Part shown: piece after piece, positions 1-4,750 of the stretch
How positions within the stretch are numbered: the stretch's first letter is position 1
How the letters are laid out: each line of letters opens with the position of its first letter
DNA from: an uncultured Bacteroidales bacterium
Lineage (GTDB): Bacteria > Bacteroidota > Bacteroidia > Bacteroidales > Bacteroidaceae
Reading direction: 5' to 3'
Length of the DNA: 5,955 bases
NCBI GenBank assembly: GCA_937914945.1
Contig: CALGJF010000034.1
Span: forward strand, 1-5,955
Program-made: the position numbers and the translations under genes
Notes under the pieces: model-generated
Seen by the model: only the letters and a program-made list of their open reading frames with translations
The model's database searches: none
Told to the model about the DNA's origin: nothing

Positions 1-36
1 AGATTTTTCCTCCTTTCAGTCGTCAAAATGACAAAG
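1..36 (-). repeat. Truncated inverted copy of a dispersed palindromic repeat
   Basis: Read on the minus strand, positions 35 to 1 match the first 35 bases of the repeat unit at 4524-4558 with 30 of 35 identical, including the TTTGTCATT start, the TGACGAC core and the GGAGGAA...ATCT block. The copy points away from the operon and its other arm would lie left of the window, so only half a unit is visible. No coding function is apparent. It belongs to the same family as the two units between ilvN and ilvC, so the operon carries repeat copies both upstream and inside it. Confidence 0.75.
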
Positions 37-126
37 TAGTGTGGTTTCGTATATACCTCCCCCCTTAATAATTTGGCACAAAAACACTATTTTTATAATA
101 AAAGATGCCATTTTTCTCTTATTTTT

Positions 127-158
127 TTTGTTATGCTGAAAAAAAGAGATTATTTTTG
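127..158 (+). promoter_or_regulatory. Bacteroidetes-type promoter of the ilv operon
   Basis: TTTG at 127-130 and TATTTTTG at 151-158 match the Bacteroidetes primary sigma-factor consensus (TTTG at -33, TAnnTTTG at -7) exactly, with a 20-nt spacer inside the usual 19-21 range. The flanking AT-rich tract (roughly 71-150) could help as an UP-like region; positions 37-126 otherwise hold nothing I can identify. Transcription should begin around 163-167, leaving a leader of about 240 nt before ilvD that contains the whole leader peptide and terminator. I found no comparable match in the ilvN-ilvC gap, so this is the only promoter I can support for the operon. Confidence 0.75.
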
Positions 159-219
159 CGGTCTATTACCCTGTGTTGTGCAGTGCTATGGCATGGGGCA
201 TTACAAACAATTAAAGAAT

Positions 220-285
220 ATGCAGTTGCAGTCAATATCTATTAACCTTATTGGTGTGGTCGTCCTATTGCAGAAAATGGGATGA
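220..285 (+). CDS. ilv leader peptide (attenuator control peptide)
   Basis: A 21-residue ORF begins at ATG 220 after an A-rich, Shine-Dalgarno-free stretch, which is normal for Bacteroidetes, and ends at TGA 283-285. Residues 6-17 read ISINLIGVVVLL, so 9 of 12 consecutive codons are Ile, Val or Leu (10 of 21 overall), the very products of the operon downstream. It lies between a strong promoter and an intrinsic terminator, the arrangement of enterobacterial ilvL-type leaders. Its role would be to stall ribosomes when charged Ile, Leu or Val tRNA is scarce; the peptide itself needs no function. An in-frame ATG at 193 would give 30 residues; 220 is preferred for its start context. The reading frame is open further upstream, but that part precedes the predicted transcript start. 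Confidence 0.8.
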   Translation: MQLQSISINLIGVVVLLQKMG

Positions 286-320
286 GATAGGCTGTGTGTA
301 TGTAAAAACGTGCCTTTCTC
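264..320 (+). promoter_or_regulatory. Alternative leader RNA stems: protector and antiterminator
   Basis: Region 1 (264-269, CCTATT, inside the last Val and the two Leu codons) can pair with region 2 (286-291, GATAGG) through 5 Watson-Crick pairs and one G-U. Region 2, extended to 284-292 (GAGATAGGC), can instead pair with 312-320 (GCCTTTCTC) at 8 of 9 positions, which is the 5' arm of the terminator. The choices exclude each other. A ribosome stalled on the Val/Leu codons would cover region 1 and leave region 2 free to form the antiterminator. A ribosome reaching the stop codon at 283-285 would cover region 2 and let the terminator form. The pairings are seen by eye; the mechanism is inferred from the classical trp/ilv model. 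Confidence 0.7.
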
Positions 321-343
321 TATTAACTGAGGAGGGCTTTTTT
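312..343 (+). terminator. Intrinsic terminator of the ilv attenuator
   Basis: GCCTTTCTC (312-320) and GAGGAGGGC (329-337) form an uninterrupted 9-bp stem with two G-U pairs and an 8-nt loop. Six T residues follow directly at 338-343. An A-run at 304-308 could extend pairing with the T-run. It sits after the leader peptide stop and 62 nt before ilvD, so it ends transcription before the structural genes unless its 5' arm is captured by the antiterminator. The stretch from 344 to 405 contains only a weak hairpin (GGGTG 356-360 with CACCC 379-383) and the AT-rich ilvD start region. Confidence 0.85.
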
Positions 344-405
344 ATTACTATGCGCGGGTGAACGCGAACAGTATGTTACACCCTTGCTAAAATAGAATTA
401 ATGAT

Positions 406-2211
406 ATGAAGATTAAATTAAGAAGCGCACAATGTACCGAGGGCCGTCGCATGGCGGGTGCCAGAGCTTTGTGGATTGCAAATGGAATGAAACGCGAAAT
501 GTTCGGCAAGCCCATTATCGGTATAGCCAATTCGTTTACCCAGCTTGTTCCCGGCCACACTCACTTGCACGAGGCGGGCCAGATAGTGAAACGCGAAATT
601 GAAAAACTTGGTTGCTATGCTGCCGAGTTTAACACCATAGCCATAGACGATGGCATTGCAATGGGGCACGACGGTATGCTCTATTCGCTCCCCTCGCGCG
701 ACATCATCGCTGACAGTGTGGAGTATATGTGCAACGCCCACAAGGTTGATGCTCTTGTGTGCATTTCGAACTGCGACAAGATAACCCCGGGAATGCTCAT
801 GGCATCTATGCGCCTTAATATCCCCACCGTGTTTGTTTCGGGTGGCCCCATGGAGAAGGGTGTGTGGAAGGGCGAGAATCTCGACCTTATCTCGGCAATG
901 GTGAAGGCTGCCGATACAACCGTGAGCGACGAGGAACTTGCCGAGGTTGAGAAACGTTCATGCCCCGGTTGCGGTTGCTGCTCGGGTATGTTCACTGCCA
1001 ACTCAATGAACTCACTCACCGAGGCTATCGGCCTTTCGTTGCCCGGTAACGGCACCATTCTTGCAACCCATACCAACCGTGTGCAGTTGCTCAAGGATGC
1101 CGCAAAACAGATTGTAACCAACGCACTTAAATATTACGAGGAGGGCGACGAGAGTGTGCTGCCCCGCAGCATAGCTGTGCGCGATGCCTTCCTCAATGCA
1201 ATGACATTGGATATTGCAATGGGTGGCTCCACAAACACCATTCTGCACCTGCTTGCAGTGGCGCAGGAGGCTGGCGTGGATTTCAAAATGGCCGACATCG
1301 ACCGTTTGAGCCGTGGTGTTCCTTGCTTGTGCAAGCTGGCCCCCAACGGCCCCAAATTCAGTGTTCAGGATTGTGGCCGCGCGGGCGGTATCATAGGTAT
1401 CATGGGCGAGCTTGCAAAGGGCGGTCTTTTGAATACCTCGCTTAAACGTGTAAACGGTGCCACACTTGCCGAGGATATTGCAAAATACAGCATAACAGGT
1501 GCTACGGTGGATGCCGAGGCGCAGCGCATATACAGCACAGGCCCTGCCAACGTGTTCTGCAACACCATGGGCGCACACAGCTCGGTGTATGAGACACTCG
1601 ATACCGACCGCGAGAATGGTTGCATACGTTCGCTTGAACATGCCTATACCAAAGACGGTGGTCTTGCCATCCTCTTTGGAAATATTGCACAGGATGGCTG
1701 TGTGGTTAAAACAGCCGGTGTTGATGAGAGCATTTGGAAATTCACAGGAACAGCCAAGGTGTTCGACTCGCAGGATGCAGCCGTTGAGGGTATTCTCGGT
1801 GGCGACGTTAAGGCCGGTGATGTGGTGGTTATTGTATATGAGGGTCCCAAAGGCGGTCCCGGTATGCAGGAGATGCTTTATCCCACATCCTACATCAAAT
1901 CGCGCCACTTGGGCAAGGAGTGCGCGCTCATAACCGACGGCCGTTTCAGCGGTGGCACATCGGGCTTGAGCATTGGTCACATATCGCCCGAGGCAGCCGC
2001 CGGTGGTAACATTGGCAAGTTGCGCGATGGCGACATTATAGAAATAGATATTCCCGCACGCTCTATAAATGTGAAGTTGAGCGACGAGGAGTTGGCTGCA
2101 CGCGAAATGTTCCCCCTCACTCGCAATAGAGTGATATCGAAGAGCCTAAAAGCGTATGCCAACATGGTGAGCTCGGCCGATAAGGGTGGCGTGAGGATTA
2201 TAGAAGATTAA
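406..2211 (+). CDS. ilvD: Dihydroxy-acid dehydratase
   Basis: This is a full-length 601-residue IlvD/Edd-family enzyme. It dehydrates 2,3-dihydroxyisovalerate and 2,3-dihydroxy-3-methylvalerate to the 2-keto acids preceding valine and isoleucine, in the cytoplasm, using an Fe-S cluster and Mg2+. The sequence shows the metal-binding DDGIAMGH (81-88), SNCDKITPGM (121-130) with cluster Cys123, Asp124 and the Lys125 normally carbamylated, CPGCGCCSGMF (186-196) with the second cluster ligand at Cys192, the EGPKGGPGMQEM block (479-490), and TDGRFSGGTSG (510-520) with the probable catalytic base Ser515. It has no early PCN-type cysteine, so it resembles the E. coli class, which carries a [4Fe-4S] cluster. 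The start at 406 fits: residues 6-28 line up with the E. coli N-terminus. An overlapping ATG-ATA-TGA lies just upstream (401-409). Cys191 next to Cys192 replaces a Ser in E. coli. First gene after the attenuator. Confidence 0.97.
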   Translation: MKIKLRSAQCTEGRRMAGARALWIANGMKREMFGKPIIGIANSFTQLVPGHTHLHEAGQIVKREIEKLGCYAAEFNTIAIDDGIAMGHDGMLYSLPSRDIIADSVEYMCNAHKVDALVCISNCDKITPGMLMASMRLNIPTVFVSGGPMEKGVWKGENLDLISAMVKAADTTVSDEELAEVEKRSCPGCGCCSGMFTANSMNSLTEAIGLSLPGNGTILATHTNRVQLLKDAAKQIVTNALKYYEEGDESVLPRSIAVRDAFLNAMTLDIAMGGSTNTILHLLAVAQEAGVDFKMADIDRLSRGVPCLCKLAPNGPKFSVQDCGRAGGIIGIMGELAKGGLLNTSLKRVNGATLAEDIAKYSITGATVDAEAQRIYSTGPANVFCNTMGAHSSVYETLDTDRENGCIRSLEHAYTKDGGLAILFGNIAQDGCVVKTAGVDESIWKFTGTAKVFDSQDAAVEGILGGDVKAGDVVVIVYEGPKGGPGMQEMLYPTSYIKSRHLGKECALITDGRFSGGTSGLSIGHISPEAAAGGNIGKLRDGDIIEIDIPARSINVKLSDEELAAREMFPLTRNRVISKSLKAYANMVSSADKGGVRIIED

Positions 2212-2255
2212 GAACTAAGAGATTGCTTGGCAAAACTTTCAAAAACTGATAACCG

Positions 2256-3950
2256 ATGAAGAAAGAATTAATTACAGGTGGCGAGGCGCTGCTGCGTTCA
2301 TTGATAAACGAGCAGGTTGATACCATATTCGGCTATCCCGGCGGCTCGATAATTCCGGTGTTTGATGCGTTGTATGACCATCAGAAGGATTTTCATCAGG
2401 TGCTTGTGCGCCACGAACAGGCTGCCGTTCATGCAGCGCAGGGCTATGCGCGCAGTTCGGGTAAGGTGGGCGTGTGCCTTGTTACCAGCGGCCCCGGTGC
2501 TACAAATACCCTAACAGGTATAAGCGATGCCATGCTCGACAGTACCCCCGTGGTGGTTATAGCAGGGCAGGTGAGTTCGGCTGTACTTGGTACAGATGCT
2601 TTCCAGGAAATCGACCTCGTGGGCGTTACACAGCCCATATCAAAATGGAGCTATCAGATACGCAGTGCCGAGGATGTGGCATGGGCTGTATCTCGCGCGT
2701 TTTACATAGCAAGCACAGGCCGTCCCGGTCCCGTGGTGCTCGACTTTACAAAGAATGCACAGGTATCACAGGTGCTTTACGAACCCGTGAAGGTTGATAG
2801 TGTGCGCAGTTATGTGCCCTATCCCAAACCCAATATGGATTGCATAAAGGAGGCTGCCGACCTCATAAACCGTGCTAAACGTCCGTTTGCCGTTGTGGGG
2901 CAGGGTGTGGAGCTTGGCGAGGCTCATAAAGAGCTCATTGCCTTCCTTGAAAAGGGTGGAATACCCGCGGCGCGCACCCTATTGGGCTTGTCGTCGCTGC
3001 CATCGGAGCATCCCTTGTGTATGGGTATGCTGGGTATGCATGGCAATTTGGGCCCAAATGTGAACACCAATGAGTGTGATGTACTCATAGCTATAGGTAT
3101 GCGTTTCAGCGACCGCGTAACAGGCAAGCTCGAAACCTATGCAAAGCAGGCAAAGATAATACACCTGGATATAGATAATGTGGAGATTGACAAGAGCGTT
3201 CCCGTGGATATTCCCGTGCTTGGCGATTGTAAGGAGACGCTTCCTCTCATCACCGAGTTGCTCAATGAGAACAGCCACAAGGAGTGGATTGCCACATTCG
3301 GCGACCTCGACAAGATAGAGAACGAAAAGGTAATAGAGAAGGCAATCAACCCCACCGATGGCCCCATACTGATGGGCGAGGTAGCCCGCAAGGTGAGTGA
3401 GGCCACAGGCAACAATGCTATTTTGGTAACCGATGTGGGCCAGAACCAAATGTTTGCTGCACGCTATTTCAAATATAAACTGCCCCACAGCATTATCACA
3501 TCGGGCGGCCTTGGCACAATGGGCTTCGGTCTTCCCGCAGCCATGGGTGCCACAATGGGCGCACCCGACCGCACGGTATGTTACTTTGCAGGCGACGGCG
3601 GTTTCCAGATGAATATACAGGAACTTGGTACCATAATGGAGCAGAAATGCCCTGTGAAGATGATTGTTATGGACAACAGCTACCTGGGCATGGTGCGCCA
3701 ATGGCAGCAACTGTTCTACGACAACCGCTGCTCGTGGACTCCTATGTGCAACCCCGACTTCTGCAAGATTGCCGAGGCCTATGGTATACCCTCGCGCTTT
3801 GTAACCGACCGTAACGAGCTCGATGCCGCAATAAAGGAGATGATTGAGACGCCGGGTGCATTCCTGTTGAGCGTGGTGGTGCGTGCCGAGGATAACGTGA
3901 TGCCTATGATGCCTCTTGGCGCATCTGTATGTGAGATGATTTTAGAGTAA
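2256..3950 (+). CDS. ilvB: Acetolactate synthase (AHAS) large, catalytic subunit
   Basis: The 564-residue thiamine-diphosphate enzyme joins two pyruvates into 2-acetolactate, or pyruvate and 2-ketobutyrate into 2-aceto-2-hydroxybutyrate, the committed step of the pathway. Visible hallmarks in order: GYPGG (26-30), VRHEQAAVHAAQGYAR (51-66) with ThDP-activating Glu54, TSGPGATN (77-84), DAFQE (114-118), the central FAD-associated domain with RFSDRVTG (283-290), and the C-terminal ThDP domain with DVGQNQM (393-399) and the GDGG...N metal site (446-474). VRQWQQLFY (480-488) carries Trp483, the position tied to inhibitor binding in other AHAS enzymes. Length matches E. coli IlvB and IlvI (562-574). 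It starts 44 nt after ilvD without a Shine-Dalgarno sequence. The close partner gene for the regulatory subunit follows, so it should act as an IlvB-IlvN holoenzyme. ilvI would be an equally valid symbol. Confidence 0.97.
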   Translation: MKKELITGGEALLRSLINEQVDTIFGYPGGSIIPVFDALYDHQKDFHQVLVRHEQAAVHAAQGYARSSGKVGVCLVTSGPGATNTLTGISDAMLDSTPVVVIAGQVSSAVLGTDAFQEIDLVGVTQPISKWSYQIRSAEDVAWAVSRAFYIASTGRPGPVVLDFTKNAQVSQVLYEPVKVDSVRSYVPYPKPNMDCIKEAADLINRAKRPFAVVGQGVELGEAHKELIAFLEKGGIPAARTLLGLSSLPSEHPLCMGMLGMHGNLGPNVNTNECDVLIAIGMRFSDRVTGKLETYAKQAKIIHLDIDNVEIDKSVPVDIPVLGDCKETLPLITELLNENSHKEWIATFGDLDKIENEKVIEKAINPTDGPILMGEVARKVSEATGNNAILVTDVGQNQMFAARYFKYKLPHSIITSGGLGTMGFGLPAAMGATMGAPDRTVCYFAGDGGFQMNIQELGTIMEQKCPVKMIVMDNSYLGMVRQWQQLFYDNRCSWTPMCNPDFCKIAEAYGIPSRFVTDRNELDAAIKEMIETPGAFLLSVVVRAEDNVMPMMPLGASVCEMILE

Positions 3951-3956
3951 TTGCTT

Positions 3957-4508
3957 ATGGAGAAGAAACTATATACCGTTATTGTATATTCCGAGAATAT
4001 TGCCGGAATGTTGAATCAGGTTACGGCCGAATTTACCCGTCGCCAGATGAATATAGAGACCTTGAATGTTTCCTCTTCTAATGTGGAGGGTGTTCACCGA
4101 TATACAATCTCGTTGTGGACCACCGAGTGGCTCATACAGCGCGTGACCAAGCGTCTCGAAAAGAAAATTGATGTGCTCAGGGCATACTATTTTACCGATA
4201 ATGAGATTTTTATGCAGGAGGTTGCGCTCTACAAGCTATCGACCCCCCGCTTGCTCGAAAACAAGCAGGTGTCTAAAATCATACGCCACAACAATGCCCG
4301 CGTTATAGAGATAAACTCGGCATATACCGTGGTGGAGAAAACCGGAAAGACCGATGCCGTGCTCAGCCTCTACAAGGAGTTTGCTGCGGAACAGTGCGTG
4401 TTGCAATTCGTAAAGTCGGGCCGCGTGGCCATAGTGCGCGATGCAAACGTAAACCTCAGCGAGAATCTCTTTGACGAGGATGTGGTACGTAGCAAGGTAA
4501 GGAGGTAG
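3957..4508 (+). CDS. ilvN: Acetolactate synthase small, regulatory subunit
   Basis: This 183-residue protein has an N-terminal ACT domain (about 4-77) and the AHAS small-subunit C-terminal domain (about 84-165). It binds the large subunit, raises its activity and confers feedback inhibition. ENIAGMLNQV (13-22) and MNIETL (31-36) align with the E. coli IlvH segments ENESGALSRV and YNIESL. Asn14, Gly17 and Asn32 correspond to IlvH Asn11, Gly14 and Asn29, residues whose change relieves valine inhibition there, so valine sensitivity is predicted. The start is ATG 3957, only 6 nt after the ilvB stop; an in-frame TTG at 3951 would add two residues and has nothing to favour it. At 183 residues it is about 20 longer than E. 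coli IlvH, mainly through a charged C-terminal tail. Half of its Ile codons (6 of 12) are ATA, unlike ilvC. ilvH is an equivalent symbol. Confidence 0.95.
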   Translation: MEKKLYTVIVYSENIAGMLNQVTAEFTRRQMNIETLNVSSSNVEGVHRYTISLWTTEWLIQRVTKRLEKKIDVLRAYYFTDNEIFMQEVALYKLSTPRLLENKQVSKIIRHNNARVIEINSAYTVVEKTGKTDAVLSLYKEFAAEQCVLQFVKSGRVAIVRDANVNLSENLFDEDVVRSKVRR

Positions 4509-4524
4509 CAAGGGTGTTTGGCTT

Positions 4525-4600
4525 TTGTCATTCTGACGACCGTAGGGAGGAAGAATCTCGATAATATTTTGAGATGCCTCACATGCGCTCGGCATGACAA
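4525..4600 (+). repeat. Palindromic repeat unit A in the ilvN-ilvC gap
   Basis: The ends are inverted: TTGTCAT (4525-4531) pairs perfectly with ATGACAA (4594-4600), and four more pairs follow after one mismatch. Inside, ATCTC (4555-4559) pairs with GAGAT (4571-4575). The 3' arm also forms its own hairpin, CATGC (4582-4586) with GCATG (4592-4596) around a GCTCG loop. The unit is non-coding in any plausible sense and resembles the short dispersed palindromes common in Bacteroidetes genomes. Its 5' half matches the inverted copy at 1-36. In the ilv transcript it would form a stable structure between ilvN and ilvC, comparable in position to REP elements that change mRNA stability; that role is inferred. 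Confidence 0.75.
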
Positions 4601-4602
4601 TA

Positions 4603-4619
4603 ACAAAACATTGTTTTGT
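4603..4619. repeat. Perfect 7-bp hairpin linking the two repeat units
   Basis: ACAAAAC (4603-4609) and GTTTTGT (4613-4619) are exact inverted repeats around a 3-nt ATT loop. The hairpin spans the spacer between units A and B and overlaps the first bases of unit B. It is not followed by a T-run after a GC-rich stem, so it is not a convincing terminator. It may simply reflect the junction of two palindromic units. Confidence 0.45.
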
Positions 4620-4690
4620 CATTTCGAACACGAAGTGGAGAAATCTCGACAGGCACACATGAGATGCCTCACATACGCTCGGTATGGCAA
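4616..4690 (+). repeat. Palindromic repeat unit B in the ilvN-ilvC gap
   Basis: A second unit in the same orientation as unit A. Its ends TTGTCAT (4616-4622) and ATGGCAA (4684-4690) pair with one G-U. ATCTC (4643-4647) pairs with GAGAT (4661-4665). The 30-nt 3' arm (4661-4690) is identical to that of unit A at 27 positions, and two of the three differences form a compensatory pair in the CATAC/GTATG hairpin (4672-4676 with 4682-4686). The 5' half differs more and contains its own small hairpin, TTCG (4623-4626) with CGAA (4631-4634). Units A and B therefore look like related but diverged family members rather than a recent duplication. Confidence 0.75.
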
Positions 4691-4709
4691 CAAGCAGTAT
4701 ATTATACAG

Positions 4710-4750
4710 AAAACTAATAAACAAACAATAAACCAAATTAAATTACAATT
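4710..4750 (+). promoter_or_regulatory. G-free, A-rich translation start region of ilvC
   Basis: The 41 nt directly before the ilvC ATG contain no G at all and only six C; the rest is A and T. There is no Shine-Dalgarno sequence, as expected in Bacteroidetes, where unstructured A-rich start regions support strong initiation. Without G the stretch can scarcely form secondary structure, which would isolate the ilvC start from the hairpins just upstream. No TAnnTTTG promoter element is visible in the gap. Confidence 0.45.

Noticed and set aside
73..219. Upstream extension of the leader peptide frame to a TTG at 73
   Set aside because: The predicted transcript starts at about 163-167, after this TTG, and the extension crosses the promoter. 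Only ATG 193 or ATG 220 are possible starts; 220 has the better context.
356..383. Hairpin GGGTG/CACCC between the attenuator and ilvD
   Set aside because: Only 5 bp with an 18-nt loop and a competing CGCG pairing; too weak to call a separate regulatory element.
1012..1980. Long open frame of 322 codons on the minus strand within ilvD
   Set aside because: It lies fully antisense to a clear ilvD, has a Cys/His/Thr/Ala-rich composition typical of reverse-strand shadow frames, and shows no recognisable domain.
2979..3710. Open frame of 243 codons on the minus strand within ilvB
   Set aside because: It is antisense to conserved ilvB coding sequence and has low-complexity His/Cys-rich composition; it is a coding shadow.
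4525..4690. CRISPR array
   Set aside because: There are only two diverged palindromic units with no uniform spacers, and no cas genes are present.
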